DNA of 64,000 nucleotides from Roseiarcus sp050012775 (GTDB lineage Bacteria > Pseudomonadota > Alphaproteobacteria > Rhizobiales > Beijerinckiaceae): the NCBI GenBank assembly GCA_050012775.1, contig JBEKGN010000009.1, positions 62,001 to 126,000 on the forward strand, read 5' to 3'. Shown piece after piece: positions 18,657-27,574 of this stretch (positions are counted from its first letter, which is position 1; each line of letters opens with the position of its first letter). The position numbers and the translations under genes were made by a program. The notes beneath the pieces are model-generated. The model searched no databases. It was not told the origin of the DNA and saw only the letters and a program-made list of their open reading frames with translations.

Positions 18657-19652
18657 ATGCTTCAGGCTCTGCTCGCCGAGGGTCGTCCGTTGCTTGCCGA
18701 CGGCGCGATGGGGACGAACCTGTTCGAGGCGGGGCTGACGTCGGGCGACAATCCGGAATTGTGGAACGCGAACCATCCCGAAGCGATCCGGGCCTTGCAC
18801 CAAAACTTCGTCGAGGCGGGCGCGGACATCATCCTGACCAACAGTTTCGGCGGCAACCGCCGGCGTCTGGCGCTGCACGGGCTCGAGGGCCGGACGCGCG
18901 AACTCAATCGATTGGCGGCCGACAACGCGCGCGCCGTCGCCGACCGGGCGGGCCGCCGCGTGGCCGTCGCCGGTTCGGTGGGGCCGACCGGCGATCTCTT
19001 GGCGCCGCTCGGCCCGTTGAGCGAGGACGAGGCCGTCGCGGTCTTCGTCGAACAGATCGAAGGGCTTCGCGAGGGCGGCGCCGACGTCCTGTGGATCGAG
19101 ACGATGTCCGCCCCCGCGGAAATCCGCGCCGCGGCGCGCGCGGCGGGGCTGGTGGGAATGCCCTATACGGTCACCGCGAGCTTCGACACGGCGGGCAAGA
19201 CGATGATGGGCCTCGCTCCCGCCGCCTTCGCCGATCTCGTCGGCGGGTTCGATGCCGAACCGCTCGCCTTCGGCGCCAATTGCGGCGTCGGCGCCTCCGA
19301 TCTCCTGGTTTCGATCCTCGCGATGAGCGAGGCGCGGCCCGAGCAAAACCTGATCGCCAAGGCCAACGCCGGCGTGCCGCAATGGCATGGCGCTCATATT
19401 CATTATTCCGGCAGCCCGGCTTTGATGGCCGCTTACGCGGCCCTGGCGGTCGACGCCGGCGCGCGCATCGTCGGGGGATGCTGCGGAACCAAGCCGACCC
19501 ATGTGGCGGCGATGCGCCGCGCGCTCGACCGCCATCGGCCGGGCGCGCGGCCGAGCCTCGCCGCGATCGTCGAGGCGCTCGGTCCCCTCGTCGCGCCGGC
19601 CGCCGCCGAGACGGCTCCGCGCGCGCGCCGGCGCGGCCAGGGGCTCAGGTGA
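18657..19652 (+). CDS. bmt: Betaine--homocysteine S-methyltransferase type protein
   Basis: 331 residues from the ATG at 18657, preceded by a GAGGA ribosome site. It is a homocysteine S-methyltransferase TIM barrel: LADGAMGTNLFEAGL at the N-terminus, GANCGVG, and the zinc-site GGCCGTKPTH near the C-terminus. It transfers a methyl group to homocysteine to make methionine. The similarity to rhizobial Bmt suggests betaine as donor, but S-methylmethionine cannot be excluded. Its TGA overlaps the GTG start of rluD. Confidence 0.85.
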   Translation: MLQALLAEGRPLLADGAMGTNLFEAGLTSGDNPELWNANHPEAIRALHQNFVEAGADIILTNSFGGNRRRLALHGLEGRTRELNRLAADNARAVADRAGRRVAVAGSVGPTGDLLAPLGPLSEDEAVAVFVEQIEGLREGGADVLWIETMSAPAEIRAAARAAGLVGMPYTVTASFDTAGKTMMGLAPAAFADLVGGFDAEPLAFGANCGVGASDLLVSILAMSEARPEQNLIAKANAGVPQWHGAHIHYSGSPALMAAYAALAVDAGARIVGGCCGTKPTHVAAMRRALDRHRPGARPSLAAIVEALGPLVAPAAAETAPRARRRGQGLR

Positions 19653-20767
19653 ACGCCAAGGCCAAGAGCCGCGCCGCGAGCCGGGCGGCGTCCGGCGGCG
19701 CGCCCTTCGCGCCGGCGCTTCTGGTTCCCGCGCCCGCCGAGCGGCCCTCGCTCGTCGCCGCCGAGGGAATCGTCGATTTCGAGGTCGGCGCGGGCCAAGC
19801 GGGCGAGCGGCTCGATCGCTTCCTGGGCCACGCGGCGGGCGAGCGACGGCTCGCGCTTTCGCGCACGCGGCTGAAGGCGCTCATCGAGGCGGGGCAGGTC
19901 GCGGTCGACGGCGTCGAAACGCGCGATCCCTCGGCCAAATTGGCCGCGGGCGCGAAAATCGCCGTCGTCGCGCCCCCCGCGGAGGAATCGGACGTCGTGG
20001 GCGAGGATCTCCCGCTCGACATCGTGTTCGAGGACGATTGCCTCATCGTCATCGACAAGCCGGCCGGCCTCGTCGTCCATCCCGCGCCGGGACATTCCTC
20101 GGGCACCCTGGTCAACGCGCTGATCCGGCATTGCGGCGCGAGCCTTTCGGGCGTCGGCGGCGTGAAACGGCCGGGGATCGTGCATCGCCTCGACAAGGAC
20201 ACGTCCGGGCTGATCGTGGCCGCCAAGACCGACGCCGCGCATCAGGGGCTCGCCGCGTTGTTCGCCGACCACGGGCGCACGGGCTCGCTGGTGCGCGAAT
20301 ATCGCGCCCTCGTCTGGGGCGCGCTCGAGGCAAAAGCCGGCTTGGTCGACGCGCCCCTCGGCCGCCATCCCAGCCATCGCGAGAAGATGGCGGTCGTCTC
20401 CGCGACTCGCGGGCGCGAGGCGGTCACGCATTGGCGGCTCGAGGAGGCGCTCGGGCCGGCGAGCCTGATCGCCTGCCGCCTGGAGACCGGCCGCACCCAT
20501 CAAATCCGGGTGCATCTCGCCCATATCGGCCACCCGCTGCTCGGTGATTCGGTCTACGGCGCCGGCTTCAAGACCAAGGCGAGCCAGTTGTCGGCCGGGG
20601 CGCGCCTCGCCCTGGAGGCCCTCGGACGCCAGGCCTTGCACGCCGCCACTTTGGGGTTCGAGCATCCGATCACCGGCGCGGCGCTGTCCTTCGTTTCTTC
20701 CCCGCCTGACGATTTTACTCGTCTTGTCAATGCATTGAGAGAGGCGGGCGAACGTCGAATCGGCTGA
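19649..20767 (+). CDS. rluD: 23S rRNA pseudouridine synthase, RluD type
   Basis: 372 residues from a GTG that overlaps the preceding stop (GTGA). An S4-like RNA-binding domain lies at about 55-125 (GERLDRFLGH, LSRTRLKALIEAGQVAVDG). The catalytic domain has the nucleophilic Asp in HRLDKDTSGL, then GRTHQIRVHLAHIGHPLLGDSVYG. It modifies helix 69 of 23S rRNA in the family. The N-terminal ~40 residues are a low-complexity Ala-rich extension. A neighbouring rpoH is common in Hyphomicrobiales. Confidence 0.92.
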   Translation: MNAKAKSRAASRAASGGAPFAPALLVPAPAERPSLVAAEGIVDFEVGAGQAGERLDRFLGHAAGERRLALSRTRLKALIEAGQVAVDGVETRDPSAKLAAGAKIAVVAPPAEESDVVGEDLPLDIVFEDDCLIVIDKPAGLVVHPAPGHSSGTLVNALIRHCGASLSGVGGVKRPGIVHRLDKDTSGLIVAAKTDAAHQGLAALFADHGRTGSLVREYRALVWGALEAKAGLVDAPLGRHPSHREKMAVVSATRGREAVTHWRLEEALGPASLIACRLETGRTHQIRVHLAHIGHPLLGDSVYGAGFKTKASQLSAGARLALEALGRQALHAATLGFEHPITGAALSFVSSPPDDFTRLVNALREAGERRIG

Positions 20768-20928
20768 GCGCGAGGACGCGAGATGAACAATTTGTCATCT
20801 CGCCGTCGACCGAACTCTTGCCTTTCGCCCTCTTTCGGCCATGGTCGGTCGACCAATATTGTGCGACGCACCGCTTCGAGCGGGCGCCGGAGCGCGGCCT
20901 CGCCGCAAAGCTCCGAGAGGAGGACCCG

Positions 20929-21834
20929 ATGGCCGCCGCCCTGCCTATCATCGCCGGAGAATCCGGTCTTTCCCGCTATCTCTCGGAAATCAAGCGGTTC
21001 CCGATGCTGGAGCCGCAGGAAGAATACATGCTCGCCAAGCGCTGGCGCGAGCACGGCGATCGCGAAGCCGCGCACAAGCTCGTCACCTCCCATTTGCGGC
21101 TGGTGGCCAAGATCGCCATGGGCTATCGCGGCTACGGCCTGCCGATCGGCGAAGTCATTTCCGAGGGCAACGTCGGCCTGATGCAGGCTGTCAGGCGGTT
21201 CGAGCCGGACAAGGGCTTCAAGCTCGCGACCTACGCGATGTGGTGGATTCGCGCCTCGATCCAGGAATATATTTTGCGCTCCTGGTCGCTCGTCAAGATG
21301 GGCACCACGGCGAGCCAGAAAAAGCTCTTCTTCAACCTGCGCAAGGCCAAGAGCCGCATTTCGGCGCTCGACGAGGGCGATATGCGCGCCGATCAGGTCG
21401 CCACGATCGCCACGCGCCTGGGCGTCGCCCAGCAGGATGTGATCGACATGAACCGGCGCCTCGGCGGCGACGCCTCGCTCAACGCGCCGCTGCGCGAGGA
21501 AGGCGACGGCGAATGGCAGGACTGGCTCGTCGACGATAGCGCCAGCCAGGAGACCGTTCTGGCGGACCGCGAGGAAAGCAACGCCCGGCTCGACGCCCTG
21601 AAAAACGCGCTGCGCGTGCTCAACCCGCGCGAGCGCCGCATATTCGAGGCGCGACGGCTCGCCGAGGAGCCGGTGACTCTCGAGGAGCTTTCGACGGAGT
21701 TCGGCGTTTCGCGCGAGCGGGTGCGCCAGATCGAGGTGCGCGCGTTCGAGAAAGTGCAGGCGGCGGTCAAAGCCGGCGTGGCGCTCGCGCAAATTCCCGG
21801 CAAGCGCGCGGCGCCGGCGCTGCCCGCGCCATAA
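20929..21834 (+). CDS. rpoH: RNA polymerase heat-shock sigma factor sigma-32
   Basis: 301 residues from the ATG at 20929, preceded by GAGAGGAGG. Region 2: HLRLVAKIAMGYRGYGLPIGEVISEGNVGLMQAVRRFEPDKGFKLATYAMWWIRASIQEYIL. The RpoH box is QKKLFFNLR. Region 4 ends with VTLEELSTEFGVSRERVRQIEVRAFEKV. It directs transcription of chaperone and protease genes on heat stress. The 161-base leader could hold its own promoter; I could not assign one with confidence. Confidence 0.97.
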   Translation: MAAALPIIAGESGLSRYLSEIKRFPMLEPQEEYMLAKRWREHGDREAAHKLVTSHLRLVAKIAMGYRGYGLPIGEVISEGNVGLMQAVRRFEPDKGFKLATYAMWWIRASIQEYILRSWSLVKMGTTASQKKLFFNLRKAKSRISALDEGDMRADQVATIATRLGVAQQDVIDMNRRLGGDASLNAPLREEGDGEWQDWLVDDSASQETVLADREESNARLDALKNALRVLNPRERRIFEARRLAEEPVTLEELSTEFGVSRERVRQIEVRAFEKVQAAVKAGVALAQIPGKRAAPALPAP

Positions 21835-22007
21835 AGCGTCTCTGACGGGCTTTGAAGCGCGCGTTCGCTGGACCGTAAGGTCAATCGACCAATCCCACGC
21901 GCGCCGCGGCGAAGCCGCCGCGACGACGGGCGGGAATTCCTCTAATATCCGGACGCGGTGCGCTGCGAAGGCGCGCCCTGTTTCTTTCCGAGCCGAAGGA
22001 AATCCTC

Positions 22008-23492
22008 ATGCCGTCTCGCCAAATTCGCTTTCCCCGGCGCGCCGCGTTGCTGGCGACCGCCGCGCTCGGCGCGCTGAGCGTCGCCGCCTCGGCCAAGGAT
22101 CTGCCCGCCACGCCCGAGGGGGCGCAGAGGCTCAGCGCCTTTTTCGCGACCTATCTCGGCAAACCGGCTGCAGGAGCGCCGACGGCGCTGGCGGTGACGC
22201 CGGAAGGGTCGGACTACGCCGTGTCGCTCGATCTGGCTGCGCTCATGGCGCCGTTCGAGTCGGCGGGCTTTTCCTATGACTCGGCGACGTTCAAATACAA
22301 GCTCGTCGAACAGGACGACGGCGCCTGGCGCGTCGAGAATTCCGGTTTTCCCCCCATCTCGGCGCATATGAAGGACGGCGCGTCGACGATCGCCATTACC
22401 GGCTACAAGGGCCAGTTCGTGATCGACCCCGCGATCGCCTGGTGGCGCAGCGGCTCGGGCGGCGCCGACAAGATCAATCTCAAGGCGCACGCCACCGGCG
22501 TCGACGAAACCGTCGACGCCGGCGCGCTGCAAGTGACGGCTTCGGCGAAGGCGGCGGCCGACGGTTCGGTTTCTTCCGACGTGCAGGAAAGCATCGCCGA
22601 CCTCGCCGCCGCGTTTTCCGTGACGCCCGGCGGCGCCAACGCCGGCCCCGACGCGAAACCGATCAATATCGCCGCGCACGCCGACAAGGCGAACATCGAC
22701 GTGACGCTGGACGGCTTGAAGTCGCGCGCGGCGCTCGATCTCTGGGCGTTCCTCGTCGCGCATCCCTCGCGCCCCGAAATGGCGGCCAACGAAGCGGCGC
22801 TGAAAACCCTGCTGACCAATGTCCTGGCGGGCCAGCTCAGGGCCAACGAGACTTTCGGGCTGCAACGAATCGCGCTGCAGATTCCGCAAGGCGCCGTCGC
22901 CATGGACGCGGCGAAAATCGGGGTCGGCGGCGTGGCGGGCGCGGCGGGCGCGTTCGAAGAGCATTTCGCCATCCAGGGCCTCACGCTTCCGGCGGGCCTG
23001 GTCCCGGCGATGTATCGCGATCTCGTCCCCACCTCGGTGGACATCGGCTTCAAGGCGAGCGGGTTCGACGTCGCCGCGGCGAGCGCCGAAGCGATCGCCG
23101 ACATGCATCTGGCGGGCGACGCGCCGCCGATCTCTGCGGAGGACAACGCGAAGGTCTGGGCCAAGCTGATCGGCGCGGGGCCCGTGCTCGTCGACATCCC
23201 GCCCTCGCACATCGTCGCGGCGCAGCTCGACATCTCGATCCAGGGGCAGATTCGCTATCAGGGTGGCAGGCCCTCGGGGACGTTCACCGTCCATATGCGC
23301 GATTTCGAAAAGACGCAGGCGGCGCTGAAGGGCCTCGGCCCGGAGGCCCAGAAGAAGATCGTCCCCGTCCTGGCGATGGCCAAGGGTCTGGCCAAGACCG
23401 ATGGCGACGGCGCGCTGACCTGGGTCGGGGAGCTCGGCGCGGACGGGATGATGAAGGTCAACGGCCTGCCGCTGGGCAAAGCGCCGCTATAG
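22008..23492 (+). CDS. Exported protein, DUF2125-like
   Basis: 494 residues starting with a Sec signal peptide (RRAALLATAALGALSVAASA). The rest is a long beta-rich sequence without cysteines or catalytic motifs I recognise. The regular short strands and PPISAHMKDG / WWRSGSGGADKINLKA segments recall DUF2125-type periplasmic proteins of alphaproteobacteria. Function is unknown. It is convergent with dsbB, with a perfect 8-bp hairpin over the junction. Confidence 0.55.
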   Translation: MPSRQIRFPRRAALLATAALGALSVAASAKDLPATPEGAQRLSAFFATYLGKPAAGAPTALAVTPEGSDYAVSLDLAALMAPFESAGFSYDSATFKYKLVEQDDGAWRVENSGFPPISAHMKDGASTIAITGYKGQFVIDPAIAWWRSGSGGADKINLKAHATGVDETVDAGALQVTASAKAAADGSVSSDVQESIADLAAAFSVTPGGANAGPDAKPINIAAHADKANIDVTLDGLKSRAALDLWAFLVAHPSRPEMAANEAALKTLLTNVLAGQLRANETFGLQRIALQIPQGAVAMDAAKIGVGGVAGAAGAFEEHFAIQGLTLPAGLVPAMYRDLVPTSVDIGFKASGFDVAAASAEAIADMHLAGDAPPISAEDNAKVWAKLIGAGPVLVDIPPSHIVAAQLDISIQGQIRYQGGRPSGTFTVHMRDFEKTQAALKGLGPEAQKKIVPVLAMAKGLAKTDGDGALTWVGELGADGMMKVNGLPLGKAPL

Positions 23493-23500
23493 GCGGGGCT

Positions 23501-23521
23501 CGCGCGGCCTTCAGCCGCGCG
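23501..23521. terminator. Hairpin at the convergent junction before dsbB
   Basis: CGCGCGGC (23501-23508) and GCCGCGCG (23514-23521) form a perfect stem around a 5-base loop, overlapping the dsbB stop codon. It has no T-run but is placed to block transcription from both sides. Confidence 0.4.
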
Positions 23522-24020
23522 CCAGCGTCGCCCGCGCGGCGAGCATGGCGAGGGCGCCCGAGATCAGCACGTTCCAGTTGGCGAGCGAAAGGCCGAAAAC
23601 CCTGAGCTGCACGACGTCGCAGTTCACGACCTTGACCGTGGCGAGCTGATCGAGAAGGCTGCCCGCGCTCTTGGCGCCGGCGATCGAGCCGGTGCAGGCG
23701 CTCGGGCCATGCCACAGGCCGGCTTCGACGCCGGAATGATAGGCCGCCAAGACGACGTTGGCGGCGAAGATCAGCGCCAGCAGCCCGAACATCGCGCGCG
23801 TCAGGGCGCGGTTCGGTCCCGACGCCGCCACAGCGAAAGCGATCGCGGCGACGGGAACGCCCGCGTAATAGGCGTAACGCTGCTCCAAGCAGAGATCGCA
23901 AGGGGCGTAGCCGAGCGCCTGAAACACCCACGCCCCTGCGATCGTCGCGAAGGCGAGTCCGCCGATCGCCAGCGCGTTGTTGGTCGGCCGTTTGGGAAGA
24001 GCCGCTACGAGAAGAGACAT
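23511..24020 (-). CDS. dsbB: Disulfide bond formation protein B
   Basis: 169 residues with four hydrophobic helices. The first periplasmic loop has the redox motif CDLC (in APCDLCLEQRYAYYAG) and the second has the cysteine pair around ACTGS and VNC. It reoxidises DsbA and passes electrons to quinone. Its start overlaps the stop of the YqaA-like gene by one base (TGATG), so the two are co-translated. Confidence 0.92.
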   Translation of the reverse strand: MSLLVAALPKRPTNNALAIGGLAFATIAGAWVFQALGYAPCDLCLEQRYAYYAGVPVAAIAFAVAASGPNRALTRAMFGLLALIFAANVVLAAYHSGVEAGLWHGPSACTGSIAGAKSAGSLLDQLATVKVVNCDVVQLRVFGLSLANWNVLISGALAMLAARATLARG

Positions 24021-24601
24021 CAGAACACCCGCGCCGCGATGACGAAACCCGCCACGATCGTGGCCGCGATAATCCCGAGGAAAACGGCGAAATGACGTTC
24101 GAGCGCGAGGCGCAGGGGATCGCCGAAATGATTGAGCGCGCCCGCGAGCAGAAAGAACCGCGCGCCGCGCGTCACCACCGACAGCGCCACGAACAGCGCG
24201 AAATTATAGCCGAGCAGACCGCTGACGATGGTGACGAGCTTATAGGGGATCGGCGTCAGGCCCTTGACGAGAATCACCAGCGCGCCCCAGCGCGCGTAGG
24301 TCTCTTTCAGCGCGGCCATCTTCTCGCCATAGCCATAGATGTGGATCAGCCATTGGCCGAGGGTGTCGAACAACAGCGCGCCGATGCCGTAGCCGACGAC
24401 GCCGCCCAGCACCGAGGCGATGGTGGCGATCAGCGCATAGCGCCAGGCGAGCCGCGGCTTGGCCAGCGACATCGGCGCCAGGATGACGTCGGGGGGGATG
24501 GGAAAGAACGAGCTCTCGGCGAAGGCGATCGCGGCGAGCGCGTAAGGCGCGTGGGCGCTCTGGGAGAGCGCGATGATCTTGTTATAGAGGCTCTTGAACA
24601 T
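24020..24601 (-). CDS. yqaA: YqaA family membrane protein (DedA/SNARE-associated superfamily)
   Basis: 193 residues from the ATG at 24601; longer frames reach 24871 but would run into the tRNA gene. Four or five hydrophobic segments surround the DedA-type motif AESSFFPIPPDVIL and the re-entrant loop GALVILVKGLTPIPYKLVTIVSGLLGY. DedA relatives are implicated in membrane lipid scrambling and envelope homeostasis. It is the first gene of a yqaA-dsbB pair. Confidence 0.8.
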   Translation of the reverse strand: MFKSLYNKIIALSQSAHAPYALAAIAFAESSFFPIPPDVILAPMSLAKPRLAWRYALIATIASVLGGVVGYGIGALLFDTLGQWLIHIYGYGEKMAALKETYARWGALVILVKGLTPIPYKLVTIVSGLLGYNFALFVALSVVTRGARFFLLAGALNHFGDPLRLALERHFAVFLGIIAATIVAGFVIAARVF

Positions 24602-24782
24602 GCCGACCTGAAAACCGTCTCCGCGCCGCGCCGAGCCATAGCCGCCGGCGGCCGGAGAGTCCATGTCGCCGGCATAGCGCGCGATGATGAGGATTTCCTG
24701 AATTCGAGCCGCTGGGGGCCGCCCCGGCCGTTGACCGCGCGCCCGCCGGCGTTCTATATCGCGCGGCGACCGCTTGGCGCGG

Positions 24783-24867
24783 GCCCCTGTGGCGGAACTG
24801 GTAGACGCGCTCGACTCAAAATCGAGTTCCGCAAGGAGTGCTGGTTCGATTCCGGCCAGGGGCACCA
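24783..24867 (+). tRNA. tRNA-Leu, anticodon CAA
   Basis: 85 nucleotides with encoded CCA. The acceptor stem is GCCCCTG paired with CAGGGGC (24857-24863). The anticodon arm is CTCGA-CTCAAAA-TCGAG, placing CAA at positions 34-36. A long variable arm (TTCCGCAAGGAG region) marks a class II tRNA, and the T-loop is GGTTCGATTCC. The 3' end is the attachment core of the island and stays intact after integration. Confidence 0.96.
24852..24867 (+). repeat. attL core (direct repeat, left)
   Basis: CCGGCCAGGGGCACCA, the last 16 bases of tRNA-Leu including CCA. It is identical to 58446-58461. Confidence 0.9.
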
Positions 24868-24872
24868 CCACC

Positions 24873-25985
24873 TCAAAACACGTTTGTTTTTGTTAGCGTT
24901 TTGACGTTTTGTTCCAAGTTTTGTCGTTCGGCTTGGGACTTCTTGTTCGATGTCTGTTTCTCCAGGCGCTCCATAGCCGAGATCGCCATCCCCTCCTGTT
25001 CGGCGTCCTTCGTGTAGAGATCGACCATTCTCGACGTCCTATGGCCCGTGATAGCCATGATCTCCTTCGTCGTGCAGCCCGCCTCCGCCATACGACGCGA
25101 CGCCGCCTTTCTAAGACCATGGGTGACGCACCGATCAGGCAGGCCCGCCATCGCGATCCGGTCCGCCATCCAATTGCCGAACCCTTTGTCCGTGAACGGA
25201 CGGCCAAAGTTCGTCGTCAGGATCGAGACGTGCTCTTTGGGGGTCGCGCTCAAGGCGGCGCGAAGCTCGCTGTGCAATGGGATGGTGAGCTTCGCTTTCG
25301 TTTTGTTCTGCGCTACCCTTACCTTGGCGTTCTGCTCAATGTCGGCCCAGACCATCTCGCAGACGTCGCCCAGACGCTGTCCGGTATAAAGAAAAAGCGC
25401 AAAGGCTGTACGCTCGCGCGTGCCTACGGGCCATTGCTCTTCAAATTGGGCAATTTCCTCCTCGGTCCAGGTGTGGTGCTCCCCCGCCTTGAATTTCTCG
25501 ATCCCGGCGGTCGGGTCCTTGTCGATCCAGCCGTTCTGGATCGCGAAATTCATCAAAGATCGGATTTTCTTCACGAGGTCGTTCGCGGCTCCTGGCGTGC
25601 TTGCCCGCTTCGTCATCATTTTCTCGACGTGGTCCCGTCGGAGGTCGCAGAACCTGCGATGGCCCAAGTCATCGTCGCGGATATAACGCTCTATGGCGAG
25701 CCGGGAGGCATATTGCGTCGACTTGGCCTTCCTGGCGAAGCTCATGCTTTCCAGATATTTCTCTATGAGCCAATCAAACGTGCCGGGTGTGCGGGTGGAA
25801 GCTCGGACTTTTCCCCTAACGTGGGAGCCCTCTAAGGCGATTTCGTAGGCTTCTCTAAATTCCCTGGAGTTCGGATCGTCCGGCAGGCGAACGCGCGGAC
25901 CACGCGGCCTGCGAAAATAGAACACCCGCTTTCCGGTCTTGCTGTCCCTGAAGCTGTCTATATAGAGCAGCTTGAAGACGGTCAT
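24873..25985 (-). CDS. int: Tyrosine recombinase (island integrase)
   Basis: 370 residues. The N-terminal arm-type and SAM-like core-binding domains (about 1-165) precede the catalytic domain, whose residues are all visible: Arg204 (TGQRLGD), Lys228/230, His289 and Arg292 (THGLRKAASRRM), His315 (TGHRTSRM) and Tyr324 (VDLYTKDA). It catalyses integration and excision at the tRNA-Leu site. The gene points at attL and ends five bases from it. Its start overlaps the stop of the HTH gene upstream by four bases. Confidence 0.95.
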   Translation of the reverse strand: MTVFKLLYIDSFRDSKTGKRVFYFRRPRGPRVRLPDDPNSREFREAYEIALEGSHVRGKVRASTRTPGTFDWLIEKYLESMSFARKAKSTQYASRLAIERYIRDDDLGHRRFCDLRRDHVEKMMTKRASTPGAANDLVKKIRSLMNFAIQNGWIDKDPTAGIEKFKAGEHHTWTEEEIAQFEEQWPVGTRERTAFALFLYTGQRLGDVCEMVWADIEQNAKVRVAQNKTKAKLTIPLHSELRAALSATPKEHVSILTTNFGRPFTDKGFGNWMADRIAMAGLPDRCVTHGLRKAASRRMAEAGCTTKEIMAITGHRTSRMVDLYTKDAEQEGMAISAMERLEKQTSNKKSQAERQNLEQNVKTLTKTNVF

Positions 25986-26239
25986 TTCCAGTCGGCCATG
26001 CTATCGGGAGGTTCGTCCTCCGTCTCCCCGCCTTCGCGCGGCATAGCCTTGAAGGCCGCGTCCAACTCCTCGATGTCATAGACACGTCGTTTGCCGATCA
26101 GGCGCGGGCGCGGCATTTTATTGGCGATCACGAGCTGCCGGAAGAACGAGGGCGACAGCGACAGGTAGCCAGCCGCTTCCATCTCGCTGAGACCGCGTCG
26201 GACAGGCAGATGAGCGGAGATCGCGGCTTTGGTCGTCAT
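25982..26239 (-). CDS. AlpA/excisionase-like helix-turn-helix protein
   Basis: 85 residues with a MerR-like HTH of the AlpA/Xis type: GLSEMEAAGYLSLSPSFFRQLV followed by MPRPRLIGKRRVYDIEELDAAF. Such proteins act as recombination directionality factors or activators of int. Four-base overlap with int shows translational coupling, and the upstream region shared with the RHH gene carries an operator-like palindrome. Confidence 0.75.
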   Translation of the reverse strand: MTTKAAISAHLPVRRGLSEMEAAGYLSLSPSFFRQLVIANKMPRPRLIGKRRVYDIEELDAAFKAMPREGGETEDEPPDSMADWK

Positions 26240-26255
26240 TGTTCGGCCCCGTCGT

Positions 26256-26324
26256 ATGGACTACCGTAGTCCATCATAGGGCACTTTTTCCGCTTGAAGT
26301 CAACCCCACGGTGGTCCATTATAG
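26256..26324. promoter_or_regulatory. Operator region between the xis-like and RHH genes
   Basis: A perfect palindrome ATGGACTA-CCG-TAGTCCAT occupies 26256-26274. The 13-base stretch TAGTCCATCATAG (26267-26279) recurs with two changes as TGGTCCATTATAG at 26312-26324, five bases before the RHH start. Repeated half-sites between two divergent starts are what a ribbon-helix-helix repressor would bind; autoregulation and control of xis-int are inferred. Confidence 0.55.
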
Positions 26325-26328
26325 AAAA

Positions 26329-26664
26329 ATGAGCAGAACTGATCCTCAGATGAAGTTGCGCTTCCCTGGCGACTTAAAGGCGCGGGTGGTCGAGGCCGCC
26401 AACAAGAGCGGCCGAACGATCAACGCCGAGGTCATGTATCGGCTTGAACGCAGCTTCGGCGAGCTGTCTCTGCCAGAAGACGTCATCAAAGCGATCTCTG
26501 AAACTCGGGAGATGGTTGGCGCTCTCCATAGAGTGGCGAAACCGCCGCCCACAAATGCGGTGAGCGATAGCGCAGCGGAACCGCCGCTGAATGAGATGGT
26601 GCCGGCTAAACGGCGATCGGCAAGATTGATCCCCAGGGTCACTGCGCCCAAGGCCGACGAATGA
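26329..26664 (+). CDS. Arc-like ribbon-helix-helix DNA-binding protein
   Basis: 111 residues from the ATG at 26329; the frame is open 30 codons upstream but crosses the operator repeats. The N-terminus DPQMKLRFPGDLKARVVEAANKSGRTINAEVMYRLERSF is a clear Arc/MetJ-type RHH fold, with MKLRF as the DNA-contacting strand. The C-terminal half is low-complexity and basic. It is divergent from xis-int and likely represses across the shared operator. Confidence 0.8.
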   Translation: MSRTDPQMKLRFPGDLKARVVEAANKSGRTINAEVMYRLERSFGELSLPEDVIKAISETREMVGALHRVAKPPPTNAVSDSAAEPPLNEMVPAKRRSARLIPRVTAPKADE

Positions 26665-26737
26665 TGCCATGGGGGTCTTGCCCCCTGGCTCGCTCGGGTT
26701 TAACGCCGCTCGATCTCACCAGTCTGGCCCGCGCACC

Positions 26738-27538
26738 ATGACGGCCTTCGCCCGATACGTTGGCATCGACTATTCAGGGGCGCAGACGCCGAGCGCGAGC
26801 CTGAAGGGCCTCCGCGTCTATATGGCCGAGGCCGATACGCCGCCAGTCGAAGTCATGCCGCCGCCATCGCCGCGCAAATACTGGACCAGACGCGGCATTG
26901 CCGAATGGCTGGTCGAGCGGCTTGCCGAGCGCGCGCCGACGCTGGTCGGCATCGACCACGGCTTCTCGTTTCCGTTGCGGTATTTCGAGGTCCATCGGCT
27001 CAAGCCCGATTGGCCCGCCTTCCTCGACGACTTTCAACGCCATTGGCCGACCGATGAAGACTACACCTACGTCGATTTCGTCCGCGATGGCACCGTGGGC
27101 AACGGCGCGGAACGGACGGGCGACCCGCGCTGGCGACGTCTGACCGAGGAACGCGCTCGCGGCGCGAAGAGCGTCTTTCAATTCGATGTGCAGGGGTCAG
27201 TGGCGAAATCGACGCATGCCGGCATTCCCTGGCTGCGTTTCATCCGCCAACATCTCGGCTCGCGCGTCCACTTCTGGCCTTTCGACGGTTGGGACGTTCC
27301 AGCCGGGCGCTCCGCGATCGCCGAGGTCTATCCGGCGCTGTGGAGCCGCAGCTTCGCCCAAGAGGATCGCGGGGCCGACCAGCACGACGCCTATAGCGTC
27401 GCCGCCTGGCTTTCACGCGCTGACCATGACGGCAGTCTTGTCGCGTTCATGAAACCGGACCTGACCGGGTCAGAGCGAACCGTGGCGCAAGTCGAGGGTT
27501 GGATACTGGGCGTTGCCGGCAACCTGCGCACCGTCTGA
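26738..27538 (+). CDS. DUF429-like protein (possible RNase H fold)
   Basis: 266 residues from the ATG at 26738. YVGIDYSGA at the N-terminus, VGIDHGFSFP near residue 68, AEVYPALW and DQHDAYSVAAWLS near the C-terminus are acidic residues spaced as in DUF429 and RNase H-like predicted nucleases. The assignment rests on these motifs only. A decayed partial copy of the 5' part lies at 32405-32561. Confidence 0.5.
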   Translation: MTAFARYVGIDYSGAQTPSASLKGLRVYMAEADTPPVEVMPPPSPRKYWTRRGIAEWLVERLAERAPTLVGIDHGFSFPLRYFEVHRLKPDWPAFLDDFQRHWPTDEDYTYVDFVRDGTVGNGAERTGDPRWRRLTEERARGAKSVFQFDVQGSVAKSTHAGIPWLRFIRQHLGSRVHFWPFDGWDVPAGRSAIAEVYPALWSRSFAQEDRGADQHDAYSVAAWLSRADHDGSLVAFMKPDLTGSERTVAQVEGWILGVAGNLRTV

Positions 27539-27574
27539 TCCGCGATCGAGCTAACGCTCGGAACTTGATGGCAG

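Noticed and set aside
12313..26324. The TAGTCCA/TGGACTA motif near cysD resembles the island's RHH operator
   Set aside because: Only seven to eight bases are shared and the spacing differs (13 versus 3). Matches of this length are expected by chance in 64 kb.
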